Source: Streptomyces prunicolor NBRC 13075 (GTDB lineage Bacteria; Actinomycetota; Actinomycetes; Streptomycetales; Streptomycetaceae). Taken from it: a stretch of 64,000 nt of DNA. This document shows, one piece after another, positions 8,001 to 16,437 of this stretch. How positions within the stretch are numbered: position 1 is the first letter of the stretch; each line of letters opens with the position of its first letter. The notes beneath the pieces were generated by a model. The model did no database searches and was not told the origin of the DNA. It saw nothing but the letters and a program-made list of their open reading frames with translations. The stretch covers positions 1 to 64,000 of the forward strand of contig NZ_BARF01000113.1 of the NCBI RefSeq assembly GCF_000367365.1. Direction: 5' to 3'. The position numbers and the translations under genes were made by a program.

Positions 8001-10132
8001 GAGAACACGCCCCGGTACTGCTCGGCGAACCTCTCGACCAGCGCGGACAGCCCTTCGGCCGTCAGCACCTGTTCGCCGAAGACATCCTCGGCCGCCGTAC
8101 GAGCGGCCTCGCGAGCGGCGAGCGCGTCCCGCAACTCCTCGGCGGCTCGATGCGCCTCGCCCAGCCCTTCGCCGTCGAACCATCGCGCGGGCGGGCGCAC
8201 CGGCGCGGCGGCCAGATCGGCGAGTTCCAGCAGGCCGAACGCGGCCTCGGCGGTTTCCGGCTTGGGCAGTCCGAACAGCTCGGCCAGTTGCGCGAGGCTT
8301 CCGGCGGGGTCGTCCGGCAGTCCGGTGCCAACTGCCTGTGCCGCAGCGGGATCACGACCGGGCAGGCCCGCTTCCAGGATCCGTACGATCTGCCGTACGT
8401 CGTGCACCGTACGCGGTTCGGGAGTCGTCGCCCCGAACGGGCGGCGTTCCGCGGCCGTCCGCAGATCCGCGAGCGCGTCCGCGGCCTCGGCGAGCACCGA
8501 GGCGGCGGCGGAGTCCCCCTTCAGCCCGCGCCAGACGAACGCCTCGCCCTCCGCCGCCGGCCGCCAGGCCCGGCTGATGGCGCCGGCCGCGGCCAGGATC
8601 GCCTGGAACTGCCCGGCCGCGAGCCGCCGCACCGTGCCCGTGCTCCTGGCACCGAGAGTCAGCGGCGGGGTGCCCGCCCGCTCCAGGAGAACCAGGCGGC
8701 CCAGGACATCGTGGAGCGTGCGGCCGAGTGGTTCACGGGTCAGGTTCATCGCCGCCGCGTAGGCGGACAGCTCCTCGCGCAGGCGCCGGGCCCGGTCAAG
8801 TTCGTGCTCGGCCGCGCCGGTGATCCGCACCTCGGTGGTCAGCACCCGTTCGAGCTCCGTCGCCACCGACTTCTTGCTGGTGTCGCCGCTGTGCAGGGCC
8901 ATCACGAAATCGCCGAGGCCGACCCCGCGAAGCCTGTTGCGGACCACGTCGAGCGCCGCGGCCTTCTCGCTGACGAAGAGAACGGAACGGCCGGCGTGCA
9001 TGAGCGCGGCGATCATGTTGGTGATCGTCTGGCTCTTGCCGGTACCGGGCGGACCACTCATCACGAAGGAACGGCCGTCCACCGCGGCCGCGATGCACTG
9101 CCGCTGCGAGGAGTCCGCGTCCAGCACGAGCGGGGTCCGCTCGGGCAGCTGGATCTCGTCGATGCGCTCGAGCTCCGGGGGCTCGAAGCCGATCAGGTCG
9201 TCGGGCAGCCCCGCGTCGGGTCCGAGGCCGACGGCCCTGACCAGTGGATGGGCGAGGATACGCTCCTCGTTCTGCTGGAGGTCCTGGTACATGGCCTCCT
9301 TGTGCGAGGCGAACAGACCGAGCACCACACGCTGGTCGACCGACCAGCGGTCCTGCGTCCCCGCGACCTCCCGGGCCGCGGCGAGAACGGCACCGGGGTC
9401 GGTCACGTCGCAGTCGGCCACCGGGGTCCAGTCGACGCCCAGCCGCTCCAGTTTGACCGCGAGCGCGGGGTTGTGGATCCGGTCCTGCTCCTCCGCCAGG
9501 TGCAGGCGCGACTGCCCGCGGCCGTCCCGGCGAATCTCCACGGGTACCAGCAGCAGCGGAGCCGAACTCGTCTCCTCGGCGCCCGCCTCCCGCCAGTCCA
9601 GCATGCCGATGCCCAGCCAGAGCACCCACAGACCGTAGTCGTTGTACATCTGGCCGGATTTCTGGCGCAGTTGGTAGAGCGACGCGTCCAGACCGGTCTG
9701 CGTGGTCTTCTGTGTCACGAGGCCGGAGGCACGATCGGGACGACGGCCCGCGGAGCCGGTGCGGTACTCGGCGCCGTACTCGGTACTGTTCTCGGCGCCG
9801 TGCTCGGTGTCGTACTCGTAGAACACCTCGCTGTCCGGAGCCGCGCCCTCGTCGCCTTCGGCGGGTTCGGCAGGTTCGGCGTCCTCCACAGGGGCGAAGG
9901 ACCAGCCTCGGCCGAGCCCCGCGAGCACCGCGGAGACATCAGGAGCCGTGATCTCCAGGGTGCCGGTCCGCGTATGGCGGAAGTTCAGCAGCCGGTTGCG
10001 CCCGCCGAGGTCCAGCAACGAGCTGCGCCAACCGCCCAGCACGACCTTCAACCGGTCGAGGGCGGGGTCACTGCCGCCCGCAGAGCCACCACTGCCACGC
10101 TGCGCGGCTCCGGTCGTGCGCGAACTGGGCAT
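5024..10132 (-). CDS. Giant SF1 helicase with DUF4011, MTES_1575-type nuclease and DUF3320 domains
   Basis: The start ATG at 10132 is preceded by GGAGGT at 8 nt. The 1702-residue protein opens with a DUF4011-like region (RSSLLDLGGRNRLLNFR near residue 35). The Walker A motif GPPGTGKSQT is near residue 360, and the helicase motif II FDEASQV near 1047 is followed by GDEKQLPPTSFF. Motifs of the second RecA domain (VAVTRARFRMEVV) come before a PD-(D/E)xK nuclease near residues 1360-1400 (YRIDIGVRHPEF, then GIECDGAMYHSS). A DUF3320-like module (IEGPIHEELLVQRAREAWG) and a winged-helix-like tail end the protein. It is therefore a DNA/RNA translocase with its own nuclease. Proteins of this architecture have been proposed as single-gene phage-defence factors, which is an inference here. 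It lies next to the island border. Confidence 0.9.
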   Translation of the reverse strand: MPSSRTTGAAQRGSGGSAGGSDPALDRLKVVLGGWRSSLLDLGGRNRLLNFRHTRTGTLEITAPDVSAVLAGLGRGWSFAPVEDAEPAEPAEGDEGAAPDSEVFYEYDTEHGAENSTEYGAEYRTGSAGRRPDRASGLVTQKTTQTGLDASLYQLRQKSGQMYNDYGLWVLWLGIGMLDWREAGAEETSSAPLLLVPVEIRRDGRGQSRLHLAEEQDRIHNPALAVKLERLGVDWTPVADCDVTDPGAVLAAAREVAGTQDRWSVDQRVVLGLFASHKEAMYQDLQQNEERILAHPLVRAVGLGPDAGLPDDLIGFEPPELERIDEIQLPERTPLVLDADSSQRQCIAAAVDGRSFVMSGPPGTGKSQTITNMIAALMHAGRSVLFVSEKAAALDVVRNRLRGVGLGDFVMALHSGDTSKKSVATELERVLTTEVRITGAAEHELDRARRLREELSAYAAAMNLTREPLGRTLHDVLGRLVLLERAGTPPLTLGARSTGTVRRLAAGQFQAILAAAGAISRAWRPAAEGEAFVWRGLKGDSAAASVLAEAADALADLRTAAERRPFGATTPEPRTVHDVRQIVRILEAGLPGRDPAAAQAVGTGLPDDPAGSLAQLAELFGLPKPETAEAAFGLLELADLAAAPVRPPARWFDGEGLGEAHRAAEELRDALAAREAARTAAEDVFGEQVLTAEGLSALVERFAEQYRGVFSRMSGPYRKDREAAVGLTRAGVWDKTLPQRLNDALVWQNTAAEFARLVARHETVLGGYVPRDEGELASLDAVLAVADRIAALAGGVAERDLLTARLADGTEADPMPGLLARGIRGALASWCDAATRRAARWSESSTALNELFEEPRQVQLSFALFGTFEQAQQAVDELSADPRGPEEWRAYRTGLDVLAGHGVDELVARAVERGVLPGQLGAVVEQAVLKCWADDLLATDARLTTTRSADLDARVADFKEADRRLVAAASGAVIEACNKRRPRRFSGGAALVIKKQAELKRRHMPVRELLGRTRDVVRLIKPCFMMSPLTVSQLLPADYHFDVVIFDEASQVRPADAINCVYRADSLVVAGDEKQLPPTSFFDSSVEDDSDQYDEDVPDTFESLLHACKAGALRELSLRWHYRSRHEDLITFSNRSFYGNSMVTFPGALDLGNDIGVEFFPAQGVYDRGGRRDNRKEAEFVAGRVIHHFDTRPDRTLGVVALSQAQAAAIDQAVQQARLLRPDLDHCFTEDRLDGFFVKNLESVQGDERDVMIMSIGYGPDELGKFGTNFGPINKEGGWRRLNVAVTRARFRMEVVASFRGSGLADSPNESVQHLKRYLEYAENGPAVLAQDVVQADAEPDSPFEESVLEVLRDWGYRVQPQVGVAGYRIDIGVRHPEFPGAYALGIECDGAMYHSSRTARDRDRLREEVLAGLGWRLHRIWGTDWYRGRAAAELRLREAVELAVERGPMSDSAPAAVRTPVPVTAEGDEAKIASDPRLLPLLTDVPVPPGASEPRHGMPPTAPAPTDHERVPVDTEPDRPWSSLYETGEMAVSSPYELHTPEARPALRTLLTRVIGIEGPIHEELLVQRAREAWGVGRAGSRIRDNVRDVVRGLVRSGKVSVDGLFLDVAGRDELGARVPGAGDAVRKAAHIAPAERQLALYELAAECPGMSQDELVRHTGEFFGWRRMGRDIRAFLDSDIDELLGQGRLKEADGQITAVG

Positions 10133-10285
10133 ACAGACATACCTCCGGTGCAGAAGACACGCAGGAGGCAACCCACCCGGACCCCCCCAAGTCCGGTAAT
10201 TATTCAGTGCCGACAGCCCGCCACACCAGCCTCAGCGGAGACACATCTGCGATCCAGGAGTTCCGCGCCCACCACCACACCCACC

Positions 10286-10305
10286 AAAAGCAAAAGCCCC
10301 AGGTC
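10286..10305. repeat. 20-nt direct repeat, left copy (possible attL remnant)
   Basis: The sequence AAAAGCAAAAGCCCCAGGTC occurs here and again at 46640-46659 in the same orientation. The right copy is part of the tRNA-Thr terminator. The left copy stands immediately beside IS1380-like debris, so any further tRNA-derived sequence on its right may have been replaced. It is the best candidate for the left end of the ~36 kb accessory island. Confidence 0.5.
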
Positions 10306-10479
10306 CCGAAGTGTTCCCTGGATGTCCGGTCTGATCACGGGATGCCGTGAAGTTCGAGGATCTGGTTCGGCAGAAGCCGTGTCGGCCTTTGTCCCACGCA
10401 CCTGGGCCCTTGACCTCGGTTCTTCCGAGGGCCGGCGGCGACGTGGCGAGTGGCTGTTTTCCTGATCTCACCGGTGTCG

Positions 10480-10880
10480 TGGGCTGGTGGCCGACCGTCA
10501 GGTGTGGGCCGGGAGCTGAGTGGCCCGCTGCCAGGCGGTGGTGAACGCTGCTGTCCAGGGCCAGACGCGGTCGAGGTCGAGGGTGCGCCGGCGGGCGTGG
10601 GGGAAAGAGCCGGGCGGGCAGGTGGTACAGCTTCATGCTGATCGTCTCCGGCTCCGCGGCGGCGAGTTCGGGCTCGTCGTGCAGGAGGAGGAGCCGGTTC
10701 CAGGCGTCGAGGTCAGCGGCGATCGTGGCGGCCGGCACCCGGGCGGCGTTCAGCTGCCGGGACTTCGAGGGCAGCAGTCCGAGGCCGACCCGCTTGACCG
10801 CTTTGACGCGGTCCTCGGCCTCGGCATGATCACGCCAGAAAGGGTCGACGAACCATACGGCCCGGAGCCGGGCACCCCGG
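10480..10880 (-). pseudogene. IS1380-family transposase remnant (C-terminal part)
   Basis: Reading the minus strand, the segment VWFVDPFWRDHAEAEDRVK ... DLDAWNRLLLLHDEPELA ... AEPETISMKLYHLPARL matches the C-terminal region of IS1380-type DDE transposases, including the LYHLPARL signature. A frameshift follows near 10610. The last part (arginine-rich strand, then the WPWTAAF-like segment) is readable only in another frame. No start, N-terminal domain or intact terminal inverted repeats are visible. It marks the left border of the island. Confidence 0.75.
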
Positions 10881-10916
10881 ACAGTCCCTGGTGGACAGGG
10901 ACGTTCGTGGCGATGA

Positions 10917-11260
10917 TCTTTGGTGCGGCTGGTTTTCACCGAGTTCGCGGAGATCGGCTCGATGCAGGGGGTGGTGCGGTTCCTGGTGGAGAACGGCCTC
11001 GAGATCGGGGTGCGGCAGCGAAGTGGTCCGGACCGGGGCGAGATCGTGTGGAAGCGTCCAGCCCGGACGACGGTGACCTGCATGCTCAACAGTCCGGTCT
11101 ACGCCGGGGTCTACGTGTATGGCCGCCGTCCGCTGGACCACACCGTCCCGCGTGGTGCGCGGGGCGGCGCCCGGCGACGGACCGCCCGCCGGGATGGCTG
11201 TCCGACGTGGATCGAGGACGGGGTGCGGATCCTCTCAAGTGACGGTCGGGATCAAGCCGT
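10917..11260 (+). pseudogene. Large serine recombinase fragment (recombinase/zinc-ribbon region)
   Basis: The plus-strand frame encodes LVFTEFAEIGSMQGVVRFLVENG, then RSGPDRGEIVWKRP and MLNSPVYAGVYVYGRRPLDHT. This is the central recombinase domain of large serine recombinases as found in Streptomyces. The catalytic serine domain is absent, because the upstream sequence is IS1380 debris. The frame degenerates after about 11260, where an oppositely oriented ISKra4-like remnant begins. The likely C-terminal continuation is found at 11930-12170, which suggests an insertion split the gene. Confidence 0.7.
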
Positions 11261-11299
11261 GAGGCTGTACTTCTGCTGGTCGGGGTCGAGGTAGAGGCG

Positions 11300-11880
11300 T
11301 TGATGTTCACGGGTTGCGGGCCGCGTGGAAGACCCGGTAGTTGTCGAAGTCTCCGTTCGTGATCAGCGCGCGGAGTCGGAGGACGGCTTCGGGACCGTCA
11401 AGGCCCCAGCGGGCGCCGGTGATATCGAGACGGTCGGCGATCAGGTGACGACAGGCGCCTTCGACAGGGCCGTTGGCGATCGGCCGGCCGGCCGCGAGGG
11501 CGGTGTCGTAGTGAAGCTGATCGAGGTGGCCGGCGAGGTAGCGGGGCAGGTGGTGACTGCCCCGCGGCGGGCGGCAGGAAGCCGTTCAGCTGCAACCTGA
11601 GCGGTCATCTCGGTGGCGGCGCACTCGGCGTGTCCGGCGAGGATCGCGGTGAGTTCGTCCGCGGCCCAGGTCTCGGCCGCACGGCTGCCGGGCGAATGGA
11701 AAACATGCGCGGCCGTCCAGCGGTACTCGGCGACGTGCACGAAGTCGAGCAGAACGATGAGGCGGATGTCGCGGCGGGCGGCTTCGGCATCGCCGATCAG
11801 CTCAACCGCGACGGCTTCCGCTCGGCACGCGGTGACGACCCCGTCCGCCGACGCGTCGTCGCACAGGTCCCCCAACGCAA
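11300..11880 (-). pseudogene. ISKra4-family transposase remnant
   Basis: The minus strand carries, in two frames, LIVLLDFVHVAEYRWTAAHVFHSPGS then AAETWAADELTAILAGHA. After a frameshift near 11470 come ADRLDITGARWGLDG and AVLRLRALITNGDFDNYRVFH. These are hallmark segments of the C-terminal half of ISKra4-type transposases (the DxTGARWGL and NGDFD motifs). The gene is broken by at least one frameshift and lacks its N-terminal part. It lies inverted inside the serine recombinase remnant. Confidence 0.75.
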
Positions 11881-11929
11881 CGGCAGACCACTGCCGCCCC
11901 AGACGGGGCCACGGCCGGTCGATCCTGCC

Positions 11930-12170
11930 GAAGCGCCCGGGAACACGAGTGGTGGCTGGGCGACCTCGCCGCCCACCTCGGCTGCACCCTCCGCACCGTC
12001 CACAAATGGATCACAGACGGGCACCTCACCGGACGACAGGAGACACAGCACCCCTGCCGGTTGATCATGAGCGCCCCACCAGGCAAGTTCACCGAACTCG
12101 AAGAACGCCTCGCCAAGCCGCGCGGGCGACGCACCCACCCCGCTTCGCCGAACTCCTCGACGAAGGCAAC
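11930..12170 (+). pseudogene. Serine recombinase C-terminal remnant
   Basis: The plus strand reads EWWLGDLAAHLGCTLRTVHKW, then ITDGHLTGRQETQHPCRLI and ELEERLAK. This resembles the C-terminal helix-turn-helix segment (WWLADLAxxLGMxxxTLxxW) that follows the zinc ribbon in actinobacterial recombinases of the type at 10917-11260. It probably completes that gene on the far side of the ISKra4-like insertion. Reading frame and codon pattern are degraded. Confidence 0.5.
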
Positions 12171-12189
12171 TCATGGGCGCAGCCTGCTT

Positions 12190-12445
12190 GACGCATCGAA
12201 AATTCCAGCCACCACATCAGAGATGTGGTGTTCGCCGAGGACGCCTCCACCGTCCGCACCGGCAGCGCGCCGCGGGCGATGGCCGCCCTGGACGGACCCA
12301 GGGCAGACCACTGGCGAACCTCGCCGAGCACGCCAGCGACCAACTGACCGCACTGGTCAAAACTCGGCCCAAATGGATGCAATACAGGCCCGGCTTCCTC
12401 GACGGCTACCTCACCAATACCGGGCTGAACCTCACGTCCTCGTAA
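12190..12445 (+). pseudogene. ISAs1-like transposase tail remnants
   Basis: The segment HHIRDVVFAEDASTVRTGSAP followed by RAMAALDG is the near-C-terminal signature of ISAs1-family transposases (RDVTFGEDAS-RTG-P). A frameshift then gives LAEHASDQLTALVKTRPKWMQYRPGFLDG, ending at a stop near 12443. That second piece resembles a transposase C-terminus whose family I cannot name. The next gene, the class V PLP enzyme, starts 40 nt later, so this debris directly abuts the biosynthetic region. Confidence 0.5.
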
Positions 12446-12483
12446 CCCCGCCGCTATTCATCTCTATGCATTTGCGAGGTGGC

Positions 12484-13644
12484 ATGGATACACCACTGGA
12501 CCGTGATCAGTTTCCCGTTTGTCGGCAATGGGCGTATCTCGACAACGCGGCGATCGGCCCGATACCTTTATCCGCTGTTGAAGCGATGGGCCATCACACC
12601 ATGGAGTTGGCGACGTGCGGCGGACTCACCTTCGACGACCACCAGGTCAGCATTGAGCGGATACGCGCGGCGGCGGCGCGGATGATGGGGGTGCCCGCCA
12701 CGGATGTCGCGTTCGTAAAGAACACCACCGAGGGACTTGGCTTCATCGCAAACGGGTTGCAGTGGGCGCCGGGCGACCGGGTTGTGGTCCCCGCTCTGGA
12801 GTTCCCTTCAGCCACCTTTCCCTGGTCCACGCTCCAGGACCGCGGCGTGTCGGTGAGCTTCGTCCACCCCCGTGGACCTGGCCGTACCCTCCCGGTCTCG
12901 GCCTTCGCCGAGGTCATGGATGCCGGCCCGGCACCGAAGCTGGTGGCCACGAGCTGGGTGCAGTTCGGTCGCGGATGGCGTACGGATCTAGCTGAGCTGG
13001 CCGAAGTGTGCCGAGAGCGGGGTTCCCTACTGTGCGTCGATGCCATCCAAGGGCTCGGCGTCGTTCCGGCCCGGTTCGAGGAATGGGGCGTTGACTTCGC
13101 CGCAGCCGATGGGCACAAATGGCTGCTGGGCCCGGCGGGCAGCGGAGTGCTATACGTGCGCCGATCCCACCTCGGGCTGCTCCGCCCGCTGGAACCGGGC
13201 TGGCACTCGGTCCGCAATCCTCAGGCGTGGGACGAACTGACCTTCGATCCCGACGACACTGCGCGTCGACTGGAAGGCGGCATGCTCAACGCCGTCGGCA
13301 TCTTGGGGATGGGGGCCTCCTTGACCATGTTCGAAAACGCTTCGGTGGCAGCGGTCTGGGAGCACGTCCATCGACTCTGCGAACACGCGGTCGCCCGCCT
13401 GAGGGAGGCCGGAGCGACCGTGCTGTCCAGTCGCTCACACGAGGGGCGTTCGGGAATCCTGACGTTCAGGGTGGGGGGAGTCGCCCCTGAGGCGGCCGTC
13501 ACCGCTCTGAAGGAGGCAGGCGTGGCATGTTCGGCCCGTGGCGGCGGACTGCGCGTCTCACCGCACGGCTACAACAATGAGGAGGACATCGACCGTCTCG
13601 TCCGGGCTGTCGCGATACTGCGCCACAAGGGCCAGCACAGATGA
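12484..13644 (+). CDS. Class V aminotransferase-fold PLP enzyme
   Basis: The 386-residue protein belongs to the cysteine-desulfurase / isopenicillin-N-epimerase / kynureninase superfamily. It has an N-terminal WAYLDNAAIGPIP substrate-entry strand, the Asp of LLCVDAIQGLG, and the PLP-binding lysine in AADGHKWLLGPAGSGVLYV. The C-terminal segment LRVSPHGYNNEEDIDRLV is typical of the epimerase/lyase branch. The flexible-loop cysteine of SufS/NifS desulfurases is not seen there (ARGGGLR replaces it), so I favour an aminotransferase, racemase or C-S/C-N lyase role. GCGAGG lies just upstream of this ATG; an in-frame ATG at 12466 is possible. It stands alone on the plus strand, convergent with the monooxygenase gene. 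Role in the pathway unknown. Confidence 0.88.
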   Translation: MDTPLDRDQFPVCRQWAYLDNAAIGPIPLSAVEAMGHHTMELATCGGLTFDDHQVSIERIRAAAARMMGVPATDVAFVKNTTEGLGFIANGLQWAPGDRVVVPALEFPSATFPWSTLQDRGVSVSFVHPRGPGRTLPVSAFAEVMDAGPAPKLVATSWVQFGRGWRTDLAELAEVCRERGSLLCVDAIQGLGVVPARFEEWGVDFAAADGHKWLLGPAGSGVLYVRRSHLGLLRPLEPGWHSVRNPQAWDELTFDPDDTARRLEGGMLNAVGILGMGASLTMFENASVAAVWEHVHRLCEHAVARLREAGATVLSSRSHEGRSGILTFRVGGVAPEAAVTALKEAGVACSARGGGLRVSPHGYNNEEDIDRLVRAVAILRHKGQHR

Positions 13645-13670
13645 CGGACCGGAGAAGAGCAGAAGTAAGC

Positions 13671-15128
13671 TCAGTTCCCGTCGTCCTTCTTCGCCCCGGG
13701 CAGTACGAGCCAGCCCCGTGCGAACTCCTCCGCCTTCTCCGTGTCGGCCAGTTGCAGGAAACGCTCTTTCAGGACATCCGGGGGACCAAGGTAGAAGCGC
13801 TCGTAGAGCAGATGACGACCGCCGAACTCTCCCACCGTCAGCTCGGATGCCAGCCGCAGGAGAGCCGCGTGCTCGTAGGCATTCAGCACCTGACCGGAGA
13901 AATAGTCACACAAGAGCGATGCGGCGGGTCCTGACAGGTCGGCTTCGGACGGGCGCATGATCAATCCGCTGGAGCCGATCAGCTGAAGGAACTCATTCAT
14001 CCGTGGGAAGAACGTGCTGCTCAGGACGGAGGACGAGCCGAGCGGGGCCGTGGCCGGCACGTGATACCCCCCGGGCCCAGGGCTCGCCAGCGCTTCGGCG
14101 GCCGTGACCAGTGAACGAAGGGTCTCGGCCATCGCCGCCATCTCCCCCAGCATTACCCGGGTGGGAGCCTGCCGGTCGCGCCCGCTCACCCGGGCCAGCA
14201 AGCTCGCGACGCCCAGCAGGAGTTCGGCCTTCACCGCCGCGCGAACCGAGCTCTGGTGCCACTGATAGGTGGTCATGCCGGTCTCCCGGCGCAGCGCATT
14301 GGCCAGCTCCACATCGCCGTTGATGAACACGTGGTCCCAGGGCACGACGACGTCGTCGAAGACACACAGCGCGTCCATCTCGTCAAAGCGTTCACTCAAC
14401 GGCGCATCGAAGAGCCGTGCGTCACGCGCCAGGGGGTCTCGGCAGAGGAGACGCAGCCCCGGGGTGTCGATCGGTAGCGCGAACGCCAGCGCCTGGTCGG
14501 CCTCCGCCGGGGCCAGGGGCCGAAAAGGGTAGACGAGCAGCGCGTCCGCGACCGGCGCGAGCGTAGCGAGCATTTTCATCCCCCGGACCACGATGCCCGC
14601 CTCCGACTCCCCCGTCTTGCGCAGGGTCAGCGGCTCGCCCTCATCTCCCTGGTACCGATCGCGGGGCGGATCGCTGATCGCGTGGGTGTGGCACAGATTG
14701 TGCTGCCGAGCGTGGTGGTAGTAGGCGACGACGTGGTCCGCGAACCGCGCATCGCGTCGGCCAAAGACCTCGCTGGAGGCATACCAGCTCGCCAGCAAGG
14801 TCGCCAGGAAGTCAGGGCTGCGGCCCATGAGGCCTGCCGTGGCCCGCGCGATGACATCAAATGATCGTCCGCGTGCGCCAACACCCGCGGCATCCGTGGC
14901 CAGAGCGTAGGACCAAGGAATGTCCTCACCGGTCCGAGGACAGGTCGTCATCAGTTCGTCACGGGTGCCGGAGTCGTGGTGCAGATCCAACAACGCGGCT
15001 ATGGACTTCGCGCTGCCGCGCAACGCGCTGTGAGATGTGACGTCGGTGACCGCGTCACCATTGATGATCACGTCACGGTGGTCGCGGAGCGCGCAGAGAT
15101 ACCGCTCTCCTGTTCGCATGGTGGCCAT
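13671..15128 (-). CDS. HpaB-type FADH2-dependent aromatic monooxygenase
   Basis: The start ATG at 15128 has GAGGAGGT 5-6 nt upstream. The 485-residue protein opens with MRTGERYLCALRDHRDVIINGD, the usual start of the 4-hydroxyphenylacetate 3-monooxygenase large component, and keeps the HpaB-like middle region (IVVRGMKMLATLAPVADALLV, ERFDEMDALCVFDDVVVPWDHVF). The C-terminal region carries LIGSSGLIMRP and the YEHAALLRLASELTVGEFGGRH helix. Such enzymes use reduced flavin from a separate reductase to hydroxylate a phenol or aniline ring. No HpaC-type reductase is adjacent; the PaiB-like flavin protein at 22437-23102 is a possible partner. In context it should ortho-hydroxylate a 4-amino- or 4-hydroxyphenyl intermediate. 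It is the last gene of the minus-strand run from 20455. Confidence 0.88.
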   Translation of the reverse strand: MATMRTGERYLCALRDHRDVIINGDAVTDVTSHSALRGSAKSIAALLDLHHDSGTRDELMTTCPRTGEDIPWSYALATDAAGVGARGRSFDVIARATAGLMGRSPDFLATLLASWYASSEVFGRRDARFADHVVAYYHHARQHNLCHTHAISDPPRDRYQGDEGEPLTLRKTGESEAGIVVRGMKMLATLAPVADALLVYPFRPLAPAEADQALAFALPIDTPGLRLLCRDPLARDARLFDAPLSERFDEMDALCVFDDVVVPWDHVFINGDVELANALRRETGMTTYQWHQSSVRAAVKAELLLGVASLLARVSGRDRQAPTRVMLGEMAAMAETLRSLVTAAEALASPGPGGYHVPATAPLGSSSVLSSTFFPRMNEFLQLIGSSGLIMRPSEADLSGPAASLLCDYFSGQVLNAYEHAALLRLASELTVGEFGGRHLLYERFYLGPPDVLKERFLQLADTEKAEEFARGWLVLPGAKKDDGN

Positions 15129-15165
15129 GAAGACCTCCTCATCCGATGTCTGGCAAAGGGATGTG

Positions 15166-16434
15166 TCAGGGATTGTTCGCGCAGACCAACTGGTTGGCCT
15201 TCGCGTAGCATGCGGCGGCGACCAGCGCGAGTCCGGCGGTGGCGATCCAGATGACGCCGTCGCCGTAGTGCTCGCGGGCGGGCAGGCCGACGGCGGGCGC
15301 GACCGCGCTGCCGACCCACATCGTCGAGGTGACCGCGCCCACGTAGGCACCCGTACGGCCTTCCGGCGCAACCCGCACCACTAGGGCCTCGCTCGCAGGG
15401 CCCCAAACCATGTCGCCGAGAACGAAAGCGACGATGAACAACAGCAGGCTTCCAAGCGCGAAGCCCTCCCAAAAGAGCGAAAAGGCGAACCCCATCAACA
15501 GGACGCCTCCAGTGAGTCGACTGGCGGTGGAGAACCCGCGGAACCAGCGTTGAACACGAAACTGACCCACCAGGCAGAGCAGTGGCCCGAGCGAGTAGAT
15601 CAGCCCCCATTCGCTCGCCGACACCGCGTGGCTGCTCACGACCAGGATCGGAATCAACGACTCATAGACGTAGACAATGGTCCACGCGCTACCCGACCCG
15701 GCAAGCAGCAGCAGGAGTCGACGATCCGTCAGCATCGACGCCGCAGGCACCGGGGCGGCAGCGGAGCTCGTGGACGTCCCGGAATGGGCGCCGATCCGCC
15801 GGTCCCGGTACAGCGCAACGGCTGGCAGCAGTGACAGGGCGTAGAGAGCGCAAACACCGATGCGGAGCGCCTCCCAGCCCCAAAGCAGCAGGCCTGCTCC
15901 CAGCACCGGGCCGCACAACAGCCCCACGTTGAGTACGAGCCGGAAATCGGCGAACGACTTCTCACCCGTTCCCGCATCGCTGAGCAAACCAATGAGGGTG
16001 CGCTGCGCCACCCCGCGCAGCGGTTGTGTGCCGGCGATCGCCACCAGCGCGCCGACACCGACCCACGTGTCGACGGGGAGTGCGAGGACCGCGGTGGCGA
16101 GGACATGTAGCGCTGAGATACCAACGATCATTCCGCGAGCACCATACCGATCCACGGCAGACCCAGCGGCGAACGCCCCAGCCGCCCCCGCCAGTCCGGC
16201 CAACAACAACGCTGTCGATACGGCGCCTATGTCGGCATGGCGCGCCTCTATCAGCCAGAGCCCGAAATAGCCCATCAATGCCCCGAAGGCCGTCATGTTC
16301 GCCCCGACGATGGCCAGCACCGGCAGCAGGACACGCTCGAAGCGACCGCCGAGCACAAGGGTCAACGTGCTCCTACACGCCGAGGCGAGTCGGTGAACGA
16401 CGGTCTCGCTCAACATCTGCATCCTTCGCATCAT
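15166..16434 (-). CDS. MFS transporter, probable product exporter
   Basis: A 422-residue protein with about 12 predicted membrane helices in two halves (first helix VLLPVLAIVGANMTAFGALMG; second half from LLLLLAGSGSAWTIVYVYESL). The loop-2 motif appears as GSAVDRYGARGMIVG (G-x-x-x-D-R-x-G-x-R), typical of drug/metabolite MFS antiporters. The ATG at 16434 sits 3 nt after the FemAB-like stop codon; other ATGs at 16431, 16422 and 16416 are in frame, and only the last has a plausible GAAGG. Its position inside the biosynthetic operon points to export of the product or an intermediate. Confidence 0.88.
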   Translation of the reverse strand: MMRRMQMLSETVVHRLASACRSTLTLVLGGRFERVLLPVLAIVGANMTAFGALMGYFGLWLIEARHADIGAVSTALLLAGLAGAAGAFAAGSAVDRYGARGMIVGISALHVLATAVLALPVDTWVGVGALVAIAGTQPLRGVAQRTLIGLLSDAGTGEKSFADFRLVLNVGLLCGPVLGAGLLLWGWEALRIGVCALYALSLLPAVALYRDRRIGAHSGTSTSSAAAPVPAASMLTDRRLLLLLAGSGSAWTIVYVYESLIPILVVSSHAVSASEWGLIYSLGPLLCLVGQFRVQRWFRGFSTASRLTGGVLLMGFAFSLFWEGFALGSLLLFIVAFVLGDMVWGPASEALVVRVAPEGRTGAYVGAVTSTMWVGSAVAPAVGLPAREHYGDGVIWIATAGLALVAAACYAKANQLVCANNP

Positions 16435-16437
16435 TGG

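Noticed and set aside
12484..13644. Calling this gene a cysteine desulfurase
   Set aside because: The catalytic loop cysteine is missing, so only the fold is shared.
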